Origin: Taiwanofungus camphoratus
Lineage: Eukaryota > Basidiomycota > Agaricomycetes > Polyporales > Taiwanofungaceae
Direction of reading: 5' to 3'
DNA length: 64,000 nt
Assembly (NCBI GenBank): GCA_003999685.1
Contig: CP021221.1
Location: forward strand, 1,302,001 to 1,366,000
A program made the position numbers and the translations under genes. Under the pieces are notes generated by a model. That model was not told where the DNA came from and ran no database searches. It was given only the letters and a program-made list of their open reading frames with translations. This document shows positions 24,540 through 36,252 of the stretch, piece after piece. Positions within the stretch are counted from its first letter, which is position 1; each line of letters starts with the position of its first letter.

Positions 24540-26000
24540 TCAGTCGGGACTAAGGAAGGTTTGTGCAGGCCCTCCTCCCCCTTCGACACGTAGAACCGAC
24601 TCCTCGACCTTCGACTCATCTTTGTCGACACCCAAATCGCTTTCATTGCCGTCGACGGTCTCTGACATGCACCGCGAGCATTCACACTTGAATTTCCATC
24701 CTCGGGCAAGTTCAATCCGACGACGCCTCCTGGCCTCTTGCGAAGTTTCGTCCGCATGTTGCGATACATCGACGTAGGACATCGTTAGTTCATCACCCTT
24801 CTTGAGTGGACCAGTTGCGATGAGATGGAGCTCCGAGGTACCTGCAGAGAAGGATGGCCGAGCAGAAGGAGCGCAGGAGTGGGCCATCTAGTAGACACGG
24901 TAATGAGTAATAGCGAGAGGAAATGGCCGCAAAGGATCCTTACATAGGCAGAGACAGGGTAGAGGCCACAACCGACCTGCCGAGAGGTGCCGTATGGCGT
25001 GCGGGTTCTCTCCTGATCTTCTGGACGCTCCTTGGGAGTCGGCTGATACATAGGCAGGTATGAGAATGACTGGGCAACCTTAGGACTCGTCGAAAAACGA
25101 TACCTTGTCATCTCTACCACCAGAGTAGCATACGCCAATGGCGTTATAGGCCATCTTGCCAAGGTACGTCGCATGCCGCTCATCTGTCAATGACTTTTCC
25201 AGGCCCGGCAGAGCCGCCGCTAGAACATTAGCAAGGATCTTCGTCTCTTCCTCCGTGGCCTTGCCATCGATGAAGCGCAGACGTTCCAGATGGTCATACA
25301 AACTATAGTCGCCGTCGGGCATCGAGCCTTCAGTCAGTTCGTTCGCCAGCGGACCCGTCCTGTTCGGCATCAGCTTTACCGTCTCGATTGCTACCTGCCT
25401 CGCAAGAAAACGTGCAACAAGCAGCGGTGCCGCCTTGTACTGCGACTTGATGTAACTAACGTACGCTGCCTGCGCCTTGTTGCGGCCATCCTTCGTGAGC
25501 TCGGCCATGCCGTGGTCAAGTTCCGCCGGAAGGACCGGCTCTAAGCTGAAGAGAAGATTTTGGGACTGGACTTTTGATTTCACTTGACAGTCTTTTGAGC
25601 AGTAGACAGAGTTCAGACGGTCGAAATCGGGGCGGATCGCCATGTTCTTCTGGATATGTCGCAGACAGTGGGAGCAGTGCGTTCTCTTTTCTTGGATATC
25701 GGCATCGAGAACAGCAACTACGGGTTGTTCCTAAACAAGACGTGTACACATCAACGTCGGGGAAAATTATACGGGATTACCTTATAGATGACTTCTCCTG
25801 CATCGAAATCTCTTTCTACGACTAGAACCTTTCGCAAGTGGCTCGCAGCATTGGCAGCATTGGCTGGCTTCACAGAAACATTCATGCTTTTTGGCGGAAA
25901 GACATCGTAATAACCTGATTTCCGACCCGGGCTCAAGTGACTCAGCCTTATATTCTATGCTCTCAGATTTAACAGGCTCACCTTCGACACGGGCTTTCAC
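24540..26000 (-). CDS. SET-domain protein (Set5/SMYD-like), 5' end unresolved
   Basis: Probable protein lysine methyltransferase. Exons on the minus strand: 26000-25982 (19 nt), 25914-25781, 25730-25104, 25078-24944, 24887-24540. A split SET domain is visible: an early SET-N strand with DFDAGEVIYKEQPVV; then a MYND-like Cys pattern (HCSHCLR and YCSKDCQ) and a helical insert. The catalytic AHSCAPSARP and MSYVD follow, and a post-SET CECSRC. A safe internal start is the Met at 25885, giving 404 aa, but the upstream 19-nt exon and the PPKSMNV segment read as coding. The true start must therefore lie further 5', where Tom20 ends only 144 bases away. See the finding on a possible Tom20-SET fusion. 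Confidence 0.82.
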
Positions 26001-26144
26001 CTAAGTAGCAGAGATGTTCATGGAAACAAAAACAAAACATGTATATTAGATTGCAGCACAGATGGACAAAGTAAGCAAGATAGAGGGTAGATGGGGATGA
26101 CACTCTGAATCATCTAAACTCCAGCACAGCTACAGAACTCGTAC

Positions 26145-26937
26145 TTATGTAGCTGCTGACTGGGTGCCCGGGTCCGTGAGTTTGTCCCACTCCTGCGAGG
26201 ACGTCTCCGATGGAGGTCCCGTTCTCGTCGGGCTCGTCTCATCCTCTTCCGAAGCACCATCACTGCGGTGCGGGGTTTCCATCTCCGTGGACGATGGATC
26301 TGCACTCACGTCCAAATTGGTCAGTTCCAAGAAAAGCTGCCAGACGGTTAGACACTATCATGGTGAAACTCGGAGACAGAGAGACAGATATACCTTGAAG
26401 ACAGGCTCTGGTATAGTTTTCTGATATATTACAATGAGCTCAACTGGTGAGGGATAGACCCGGAGAGCTCTGTAGAACGACATTGCAGCAGGGAGATAGA
26501 ATGTGGGGCCTGCATAAAGAAGTAAGAAAAAGAATACAGGGGGAATTTGTTGAATTCTCACCTTGAGCGCAGAGCTGTTCGCCAAGACTGACCTGAGACA
26601 TGAAGAAATGTTCCTTCTCCTCCGAGTCAACAGGCAGGTGTTCATCCCGGAGCTTGGCCAAAGCTGTCTTGAGCTCCTCCACACTTATCCCAAGCGAGGC
26701 ATTTGAGCTCTCTTGTGTCTGCGCTGCTTGCTTATTTACACGCTTCTTGTCCTTACCTGCGTAAGGCATGAAGCGTTCTGACAAGAACATAAACAAAGGC
26801 AGGTCTCACTTACGCAGGCGCTTACGGAACTCTGTGTCGTTCCTCCGCTTGAAGTCAAAGTAGACTGCGTAGGCGACAAGGCCGCCGAGGACAGTGACAC
26901 TGGCGAGCGTGAAGATGGCCGATGCTCTGGAGGCCAT
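26145..26937 (-). CDS. tom20: Mitochondrial import receptor subunit Tom20
   Basis: Outer-membrane receptor of the TOM complex that binds presequences. Four exons (26937-26814, 26756-26562, 26509-26394, 26336-26145) give 208 aa, usual for fungal Tom20. An N-terminal membrane anchor (AIFTLASVTVLGGLVAYAVY) is followed directly by a basic stretch (FDFKRRNDTEFRKRLRK), as in the MAS20 family. The TPR-like receptor core includes FFMSQVSLGEQL and AAMSFYRALRVYPSPVEL, with the hydrophobic presequence groove region IYQKTIPEPVF. The tail is acidic Ser/Thr-rich and ends soon after EWDKLTDPGTQ. It is divergent from the AAA ATPase gene, 276 bases away. Confidence 0.93.
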
Positions 26938-27213
26938 GGCGGTTCGTCGAAAGAAAGTTTGAGGGGTCCGTTCACGCTAACTTTAAGTCACGGCTAAGCC
27001 CGAGACGCGTAATAGCGCGAGCCACAATTCTCCAGACGCTCGCGGCCTCGCGTCCCGTACGCGTCCGCCCAGCGCCTATGTGTACGATACTGTTATCATG
27101 TTAGCGCTCCTGAGGGTATTGCTGTGCCCGCAGTCTCGAGCATACGTTTCCAACTATCATCAACGACTTGTCTGAAGCACACTATTATCAGGTAACCCAT
27201 TTGTGTCGTCCCA

Positions 27214-29287
27214 ATGGCCAATGCACCACAGGAATTTGCTCGTAGCAACTTGCAGGAACTCGAGGATGCCTTCATCAAAGTAACCTTCGAAGAGGATAGG
27301 GAACGGGCACAGGCTTACAGCGACGACCCCTTCCATGATCCCTGGCTTGATCAGGGTCAGTCGCATCAACTTCACTTATGCTATATGAGCTGTTGATCAC
27401 CCTTTACGGCTCGTAGCTTCTGCCAAATTCAGCGAACCTGGTTCATTTGGGTACGTCTTGACCCAGGGCAGTCGACAGATGAGACTGATTTGAATTGTCA
27501 TGAAGCGCAAGAACGCTTCGGAAAGTGTATCCGAATCATTCCCTCGTGGGTTTCAGTGACTATACCGTCAACCTCCTCGGGTTCCCGGCTGCTTTCATAC
27601 AACCCATATCACCTTCGGAGCTGATCACATCCGTCGTCTTCGTCCCGTTTGCTCGACGTCTGGGAAAGGTGCCCGGAGTTCTTGTCGACCAAATCAGCTT
27701 TGGTTCATTCCGCGTCGCTTGGGATGTATGTACTCTCCGATGTCCTTCTCGCTTGTCCCTCCTGATAGCCAATGTTGTCGATGTCTAGAAATACGATTTT
27801 ACCCTTTATATTGTTAAGGTATATTAATTCTGAGTTTATTTAGTGTCTACTGGAACTAATACTGTACTTTAGTACCCTTTTGGGCTCGGTTACCAGGTAC
27901 AGCACTATATACTGCATGATGGTCCTGAGCAACCTGCCCGGACGCTCTTATTGGCCGCTGGTGCCTGGCAAAACGAGTTGCATGACGAGATCCTTGTTTT
28001 CAACAAGGGATCCTGGCGGAAAGATCATAACCTATGGACGGAAGTGCAGAAGGCCAATTGGGACGACGTCATTTTAAAGGAGGAAGACAAGGCAAAGTTG
28101 AGGAAGGACGTGAATGGCTTCTTCGATTCAGAGGACTTGTATAAGTCACTTGCTATTCCGTGGAAGGTAAGACACTTCGTGGTATATTAAATTGTTCTTT
28201 GGCTTATGACGATTCCAATGTAGCGTGGCATCATTATGTTCGGTCCCCCTGGTTTGTCTCATCCCACTGCTCGTTCTTTGGTCGCTGACTCTACTTTTAA
28301 GGTAATGGAAAGACCATAAGTATGAAGGCAATTATGAAGGATTGTGACGCGAAGGGCTACGCCCCGCTATACGTGAAGTCCTTCCAGAGTTACATGGGGG
28401 AAGAAGGTTCCATGGCTGCCGTCTTTGACAAAGCACGGCAGATGGCTCCTTGCGTGGTCGTCCTTGAGGACCTCGACTCTCTCATCAACAACCAGAACCG
28501 CTCGTTCTTCTTGAATCAGCTGGATGGCCTGGAGGGAAATGACGGATTGCTTGTCATCGCTTCGACTAATCATTTCGACAGGCTAGATCCTGCATTGAAG
28601 GGGCGTCCAAGCAGGTTCGACCGCAAATAGTAAGTTGTTGGGTTTTGGACTTCCGGGCACTGTTGAGACTAAGTTTATAAAACTTTCGTTGCTAGTGAGT
28701 TTGATGACCCCGATTTGGAAGAGCGTGTGCTGTATGCGAAATATTGGCAAAGTAAATTGCGGACCAACAAGAGTATCTCTTTCCCGGATGGTCTCGTCAA
28801 CGAGATAGCGACCGCTACCGAGAAGTTCAGCTTTGCCTACCTCAAAGAAGTATTGTATGTCGATTCATTTCCAACCTTACCCTATTCTAAGATCTGACGA
28901 GACCTTGATAGCGTCTCGTCCCTCGTTCTCCTTGCCGGCTATGAGGATGAAACTAAACCGTCCTTCGCCACTGTATTAAGGGGCCAAATCAAGGCTCTCC
29001 GTGACCAGCTCGACAGGAGCCCGGAGCAAGCTGACACTGCATCATACGGTCCTGTCTCTGTTCCTATGGCCCAAGCCAAACCAGCTCAAGCGGTCTCCCG
29101 CTCCATGCGTAAATTCAGCGATAGCCGTTTAACAGATCAAGGCAGAATCTGGGATAGTGGGGACAGCGGCTCGAGGATGCCCGGAGGCTTGCCGGCGCCT
29201 GGACCACAGACGGCCGAAGGAAGAGATGTCCGGTCTAGGGCTATGAAATTTGCTGAGACTACACTTGGGCAGTCGTTCATTTATTGA
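27214..29287 (+). CDS. AAA-type ATPase of unknown role
   Basis: Single AAA domain in the C-terminal half. Walker A is GPPGNGKT, split by an intron inside the loop codons (about 28250-28303). Walker B is CVVVLEDLDSL, and sensor 1 is IASTNHFDRLDPAL followed by an Arg-rich RPSRFDRK. The N-terminal half (from NAPQEFARSNL through NLLGFPAAFIQP, and the 30-nt exon coding YDFTLYIV) is not a BCS1 or katanin N-domain that I can name. A C-terminal Pro/Gly/Ser-rich tail ends QSFIY. First exon 27214-27355. Fungi have several such uncharacterised AAA proteins related to BCS1 and proteasomal ATPases; substrate and location unknown. No transmembrane helix seen. Confidence 0.85.
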
Positions 29288-29889
29288 TTGTATGGCGATA
29301 TGAACGTCGTTGTACATTGTGCAATTTGTATGTATGATAGGCTGTACTTCCTTGGTATAAGGACGACATTTCGGAGGTACCGTTTTACAATCCTAGTATT
29401 ATCGTTACACATTCTACTAGTGAACTGGATGAATGCCAAGTGGCGATAAAAATAATGGAAATAGAAGTTAATGGTACTTGAATCATATATTGAGTGTCCC
29501 ACAATTTTGTTGCAAGGGAACTCTCGGCGATTTGTAAGTAGATCTATGCACAAAATGTGCCTCCTGGGGTGTAAGTGCTACTTCATACTAGATGCCGTTT
29601 GCACATCATGTAGTTCTGAGTAGACAGTGTCTTTGAGAACATATGAAAGGAAATTTCATGATCTTTAAATGATTGTGGAAGGAGGGAGACCAGAATCATA
29701 AACACGGGTTAATCGTAACAAGGCTGCTAATACACTACACTTCGTTCACGTCATATACTATTGGTGGAGAGTAAGAATAATGAACTCACAGCAAAATAAC
29801 TGCAAGTAACTTAGAATTATACAGAGCAAGTAGATTTGATAGCAATGTTCATACACATGTCCGATAAGACAACCTACACATTAGGGCCC
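29288..29889. other. Convergent 3' intergenic region
   Basis: 602 AT-rich bases between the AAA ATPase stop and the lipase stop; presumably 3' UTRs. No gene supported. Confidence 0.4.
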
Positions 29890-31887
29890 TCAATGCACAA
29901 TCACATCCCCTACCGCGCCCACAAGCCGACGACGGCCCTTTCCCCCTGGCGCACTGCTCGCTGTCTTCCCTCTCCGCACCCATTCCACCTGCATCTCCCG
30001 CTTCTGCACGCTCTTCATCGCCTCGTCCATGCGGTCGCCCAGGAACGCATGCGCCAGCTCGCCTATTGTGCGCAGGAGCCGGCGTCCATCACGAGCGGTC
30101 TGGCCCCACGGCCAGAGCACGCCAAAGTCGGAGAACGCGATGTGCCTCGCGCGCACGAGCGTGAGCAGCTTGACTGGCGACGCAGGAGAAGGCGAGGTGG
30201 GCGGCCCCGGCGCGTCGCTGCAGCTGCAGTCCCGGTCCTGGTCATGGTCCTCCCCAGCGGCCCCGCTGCTGTCCGAGCCCCAGCCTGACTCCCCACCCGA
30301 GTCGGCCACACCGCCCGTGCCGTGCCGCCACCTCCGCACGACGTCCTCCACGCGTGTGAAGTGGTCCTTCCACAGCGTGAACTCCTCCGAGTTCACCACG
30401 AGGATCTTGGGCGCGCGCGCGTCGCGTGTCGCCTCCGCGTGCGGCGCGGGCCCGGGCGAGGGCAGCGGCTCGAGCCACGGGTCGAGCGCAAGGACGTGCG
30501 TGACGGGGAGCGCAGCGAGGCGCGCGAGCGAGGCGGTCTGGTCCGACATGTCGCCGGCCGGCAGGAAGGGCGGTGGGTTGGAAAGGATCGAGAGCTATAA
30601 GGAAGTGGAGGACGAGTGAGTATAAGCACGAGAGGGTGGGAGGGATGGGAGGAGCTTACGACCGTCGCGCCGCCGAAGGAGTGCCCGACGAGGCTGACGC
30701 CCATCGTGCACTCCACGCGGGGTGCGCCGGAGGATGTCCAGCTGTTCCAGAAGGCGTGGTCCTCTGCCATCGCTGACTTGAGGGGACCGTCAACGATATG
30801 CACGCGCCCTAAGGGCTCAACTTCTGGAAGGGAGAAAGAGGTGCGCTGTTATGTGAGCACGGGAATGGGGGCATGGAAGGAATGTGCACGTACCGCTTTC
30901 CGCGGGTGAATTCGCGTCGACGATGTCAGAGAAGCATCTGTACGCGAGGTAGATTTCGAGGCGGCGGAAGAGTAGCTGTTCACTGCGCAACGCGAAGGGT
31001 GCTGGCTTTGAGCCGTCCCTCCACCTGCCACTCGGCCGTTAAGTATCGATAAGCGCGGTGATCGCACGTCACGCACGTCACGTCTTCTGGGTGGAGGTAG
31101 AAGACCACCTCTGGCGTCTTCTCCTGGGTGCCCTCCACATTAGCCTGTGGGAAGTGAGATATGACGGAGGGCGCGGTACCGTCGCGGTGTTCAATGGCGA
31201 GCACAACTTTGCCTTGAGAAGCGAGATGGGAACATATCTGGCTTTCGCGCGCGAAAGAACTGGTTTAAGCAGTGTGCTCTACGAAAGACACACGAAAGCA
31301 TGTACCTGTAATTTGTGCGCGTGCCACCTAGGCCGTGCGAGAAAATGACGAGGGGCCATTTCGCATCTAGCTCGTCGAGAGGTGTGACCGGGTCAAGAAG
31401 GGGGACATTTGGATAGACTGGGATCTGTTAAGCCTGACAAGGTCAAGTCTTAGAGTTTATTGTGCCGAAGAACGGAGACCGACTTTGAGACGACGGGCGA
31501 AGAAGCCGAGGAACAAGCTGATCAGCCAGTATGGCATTTTAGCAAAATGGGCGTAGCCACGCAAGGTTGTCCTAACTGGTCTGGAGATCACTTTATGCCT
31601 GGTCTCCCGAGCCTCGAAGAAAGTCGTGCTCCGTACCTAGGTATCCATTCCATTGCTTTCCTTAGCTTGCTGCGCTTCGGTGTACTATCGCTGTTTTTGT
31701 GACGAATGTCTGCAGGATAGTAGGCAGTGAAGGCTACTTCTTCCAGGAGTAAGGCAGGCACATGGTGGTCGCTCTTGGTGGACGACTTGAGCAGTGCCGA
31801 GCCGATGGTTTGCGGGGCATGGAGGGGGGCGGCGAAGGTGACTGCGCCGACAGGAAAGGGACCGGGGATGTCTGGGAGACGAAACAT
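29890..31887 (-). CDS. PAF-acetylhydrolase-like serine lipase
   Basis: Alpha/beta-hydrolase of the platelet-activating factor acetylhydrolase (plasma/isoform II) family, which cleaves short or oxidised acyl chains from phospholipids. Start Met at 31887, before FRLPDIPGPFPVG, the family's usual N-terminus. The oxyanion segment FSHGLGGTRTNY and the nucleophile elbow GHSFGG are present; Asp in LALDPWLEPL and His in RARHIAFSDFG complete the triad. An intron follows the elbow. Between the Asp and His lies a Gly/Ser/Asp-rich insertion of about 50 residues (around 30180-30330), probably a surface loop. The last exon is strongly GC-rich. No signal peptide is clear. It converges with the AAA ATPase gene. 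Confidence 0.92.
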
Positions 31888-33077
31888 GGTGGTCGTAAGA
31901 AAAGGGGCGGGAAAATTGTTGTGTGCACTTGCCTCGACTGCAGGACGATGCATTTGTTCTGGGGCGCGCACGTGAATTTGACTCGCCCCCGCACACGATC
32001 ACTACTACCACGGCTTCACGGAAAATGGTCATGTGAGTGCAAAATCCTGTCCCGAAGATAAAATAGTATTCTAGAGGCTCATCAAGTTTTGGTACGAAAA
32101 TATACAATGTAGCCAATTTACGAGATTAAATGTACCAAGACCAAGACATGCCCGATGAGTACTCCCATTCCTCCTCAAAATTTCTGTGAGCCAAGGCCAA
32201 ATTATCCCAATTCAGATTATTTCTTCACACAAGCAATTGTTGCGGTTTCACACAATTCATTGAACATTGTATGACAGCCACCAATCGACGGTGCCAGGAC
32301 ACGGCTTACACAGAGTATCAAAACGCACTTGCTCAGCCATCCGGACCTAGAAGCGGACACACGTTTCACCGGTTTGTACCAAAGTCTTCATCGCACTCAG
32401 GCAGCGTTGTCGAATGGCGCTTTTCAAGCAATCGCGGGACCATCGAGCGGTGCCTCTCAACCGCACGCGGGCCCATCATATGCCTCCCAATTAACGGCAG
32501 GACCGTCACATTTGCCCGCTAGCGACTTGACTCTTCCCAAAAGTCTGTCGCTCTTCGAGTCGGATGTTCATCCTTCTTTATCTCATGCTTCAGGCTTTCC
32601 ATACCACCCACTATTTTTTCTAATAGTATTTCAATTTATGGCCCACCGGTTCCCCTCACATTTCCTATTGCCACACCGAATAAATATCCCGCTATGTCTT
32701 GCTCCTGACTTTTCCCGGTATTTCAAACTTATCCTATCATGCTGTTTATACCTCATTATATCAAATCATTGTCCTAATAACTACTGTTTGATCACTTGAT
32801 TTGACCATGTCCGAGCCTCTCAATCCAGTCCGAAGAAGCCGTTTTAAGCCGTGCAGGCTGTGACAAATCTTCCATTACACTTTGCAAATGCACTCTTCGT
32901 CTCGGGATTGTTCTCACAAATACTCCTCTAGACAATCAAAAATTTGGAGTAGACGGTCATCTAGCTAAAAGTTTTCCCCTGCTCCTAGAGAAAATCCGAG
33001 GTCAAAATGTTGCAGATCCTCCAAAATTTTTACGCCTTGCGTGAATCTATGGTATTAACGGGTCGTTGTATTCAACG
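31888..33077. other. Intergenic with one orphan frame
   Basis: About 1.2 kb, partly AT-rich (32600-33060). A plus-strand open stretch at about 32309-32630 encodes a protein-like peptide with three AGPS-type repeats, with no start, splice or family that I can support; see findings. The rest should hold the lipase promoter and the GlnRS 3' UTR. Confidence 0.4.
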
Positions 33078-35879
33078 TCACACCGCCTTTCCCGAATCCT
33101 CCTTCAGACTCACTATGCGATTCAGCACAACATAGTCTCCCGCTTTCCCACCAGGCTTAACCCCCTCTCCCTCCTCCAGACACCCCAGCCTCGCGTCCTT
33201 GTCAGCTGCAAAGTATGCCACCCGTAGGCCCTGGAACCGGATGCACTCCTTCCCAACCAGCTGCTCGCTCGTCGCCTTTGGCGTGTCGTCGTCCGCCACA
33301 ACCGGCCTCGTCGTCACCGCCGCCGCCTTCAAGGCCTTCTCCGTGCGCATCTTGCTCTCCTTCTGCGCTTCGCTGTATGCCCGCTTCGCCAGCGCCCAGA
33401 AGCCCACCTCGACCATCGCACACCGCACGACCTCCAGGCTGTCCGGATTAATGTCCGCCTTAAAGTCCGGCACCGCCGCAGACGGGTTTTCGCTCTTGAA
33501 CAGCTGGTAGAAGATCCGCGTCTCGTCCACCCGCACCGGGCTCCCTGACGGCTCGTGCTCCGCCACCCACTGGATGAACGCCTTCGGCCTTGGTGCGCCT
33601 GCGCCCTCCATCCGGCACACCAGCTCCGTCACCGCGCCTGTCGCAGAGTCCGTCCGGTACGCCGTGCACGTAATCGGGTGCGGCGCCTGGAACAGTCCGA
33701 CCGTCTTCCCTGGCACAAGCCGGAAGTAGTCCGGCGAGTCCTCCAGCCGGAAATCGTCCGCATCGATGTACAGCGTGCGCGTGAAGGGCACGCGCGACGT
33801 GCCGTGCTCGGGCACCTTCGGGTGCAACGGCTTCTCGAGCCACAGCACGTAGTCCTCGGGCACGTTCTCAATCGTCACCTTCAGCGGGCGCAGCACCATG
33901 AGCAGCCGCGGCGCGGAGCTCTCGAGGTACTGTCTGATCGTCTGCTCGAAGCGCACGGCCTGGATGTTGGACGCCGCAGTGGACACGCCAAGCGAGCTCA
34001 CGAACGAGAGGATCGCGCCGGGTGGTACGCCGCGCCGTCGCAGCGCGATGAGCGTGTACAGACGGGGGTCGTCCCAGTCGAGCACATATTTCTCTCTAAC
34101 AAGTTGGAGGATCTTCCGTTTTGACATGATGGTGCCTGTCAGATTGAGACGTCCGTACTCGGATTGACGCGGCTTGTAGACTTCCAGAGCATCGCAGAGC
34201 CATTCATATGACTCGCGTGACGCAATGAACTCGGTTGTACACAGTGAATGTCTGCGAGCATATAAGTTTACTTCAGTACAGATTATACGGAAGACAGCCT
34301 ACGTGATATTCTCGAAACTATCGCACAGACAGTGTGTGAAGTCATATGTCGGATATATTTTCCACTTGTCGTGTGTCCGATGGTGTGATGCGTTCAGTAC
34401 CCGGTATGCAACCAGATCCCACATCATGGTATTGCCAGACTCGAGGTCCTGCTTCATCCGCAGAATCGCCTCGCCTGGCTTGTACGACCCGTTCTTCATC
34501 TTCTCGAACTCGGCTAGCGACTCCGAAACAGATCTTGTGCGATGTACGCACGCCCGCCGTGGACCCCGCTCGTCACCTCCCCGACTCGCGTAGATTTCCT
34601 CGCCTGCATTGATCAGGCTTGACATACACAGCGCCATTCCACGCAAACGCACCTGTACAATGACACACATACGCCTTGTCCCGCCGGACCAGCTCCACCG
34701 CGAGACCATACAGCTGCTCAAAGTAGTCGCTAGAGTACGTGATCTTCCACGGCTCGTACCCGAGCCACCGCACCGTCTCCAGTATGCTCTCAAAGTAGCG
34801 CCCCTCCTCCGCCTCTGGGTTCGTGTCGTCGAAGCGCAGGTAACACCGCCCGCCGTGGTGCGCCGCGTACCCAAAGTTCACGAAGATCGCCTTGGAGTGC
34901 CCGATGTGCAAGAACCCGTTCGGCTCCGGCGGGAAGCGCGTGTGCACGAGCCCACCCGTCGCGGCGAGGTGCGCCGCGCGTAGGTGCGCGTGCTGCTGCG
35001 AATTCTCGCCGACCTTGTGCAGCCGCCCGAGGAAGCCCTCTTCGAAGACGGACTTGAAGCTCGACGCGGAGACAGCGGGCTCCGCGGCGGCGTTTGCCTT
35101 TGCTGCGGCCTCTTTCTTCGGTTCCTGAGTGAGGTATATTCGTTAAGATGCGACTAGAGGACATTGACATGGGCATTTTACCTTGCCTTTCGGTTTCGCT
35201 GCCTCTTTTGGACCAAATCTCTGGGTAAAGGTGCGCTCAACGGCAGTCTTCAGCTCTAGTTGGTTGGCCCAGCGCAGTTCTGTGTTCCTCAGTCCTCCAA
35301 TTGTAGCACCGAGGTTGGTCCACCCGGAAACGTTGCTCGACGCAACATACTCGATAACCCTTGCGGACAATTCTTCGAGTGTTATGCTGAAACCTGGCAC
35401 AATTGCATAAAGATGTATTGAGAAACACGGATGCCAGTCAGCCTGAGATCCCATACCTACGCCACAATGTTTGTCAAAGTCTGCGACGTCAAATGGGGAT
35501 GAATGCGTCTCCAGGTACTTTGTCGCAGCTTGAGATCCCAAAATCTCAGTCGGAGCAGCTCTACAATCGGCAAAGAAGTGAAAAGCGCACCTGAGACCTG
35601 ATCCGTGCTCTTCACCCGTCCATCAAGGATCGCGCTGACGGCGTATCCTCTCTCGCCTCCACCTAGCTTCGAGCCCTGCACCGCAAGACTCGCTAGAAGG
35701 ACTGCCTGCTTCTCCTCAAGCTGCTTATCTACGAGAGCGTGATCCTCGATAATATCTTTTAGCATCGCCGCGCTCTTTGGGCTCTTCGCTGCTTCGGCCG
35801 CCTTGGATTGAGTGAGGCCAATAGACTTGAAGAGCTCAATGAGGTCCGTGGTATCGTAGGAATCTGCCCTTGGAGACAT
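33078..35879 (-). CDS. Glutaminyl-tRNA synthetase, cytosolic
   Basis: Class I aminoacyl-tRNA synthetase charging tRNA-Gln. Start Met at 35879 opens the eukaryotic N-terminal helical domain ([19 protein letters not shown]). A Lys/Ala-rich linker follows, then the catalytic core: [16 protein letters not shown] holds the HIGH box and MSKRK is the KMSKS-loop variant usual for Gln[20 protein letters not shown] and HSLCTTEFI are GlnRS family blocks. The C-terminal anticodon-binding beta-barrels run to the TGA at 33080-33078. Exon joins near YVCHCT and ENIT keep frame. The large last exon has very high third-position GC, as expected for a strongly expressed gene. It is divergent from Sec15 across 373 bases. 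Confidence 0.96.
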
Positions 35880-36252
35880 CTTTGAGTCAGATTCAGGAAA
35901 ATGATGATGGTCTCGTGGTTATTGGAAAGTCGTGAACAATGGCCGAGTATTGTAGATTAGACGGTTTCTGTTCGCGAACGAGCTGTGTCGAGTGACTCGA
36001 TTGCGAACTTTGCCCCATCGATGCAGGCGGCATCTCGAGATCTATGCTGGTGTACTTAGTTGAGTAGATAAGATAAGATTTCCGATGGAGGCGATCGAGT
36101 CGCGTCGCAGACAACAATGAGCACTCAAGCGCTGCGGCCGCGTCCATTCTCACAATCCTCAAGTTTATAGTGTCGCACCGCGATTCCGTCAGCCTTTGTT
36201 TATGTACAGGGCTTATGGTGCATTGTGAATCTTCCTGAACAATCGAAGAAAC
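35880..36252. promoter_or_regulatory. Divergent promoter of GlnRS and Sec15
   Basis: 373 bases separate the two start codons on opposite strands, so promoters and 5' UTRs of both genes must lie here. No TATA box is obvious. Confidence 0.55.

Noticed and set aside
30029-30619. Long plus-strand frames opposite the lipase last exon
   Set aside because: GC-rich codon bias of the true minus-strand exon opens shadow frames; the sense strand carries the catalytic motifs.
33460-34124. Long alternative frames within the GlnRS gene
   Set aside because: Shadows of the high-GC3 coding exon; the frame ending at 33078 contains the synthetase signature.
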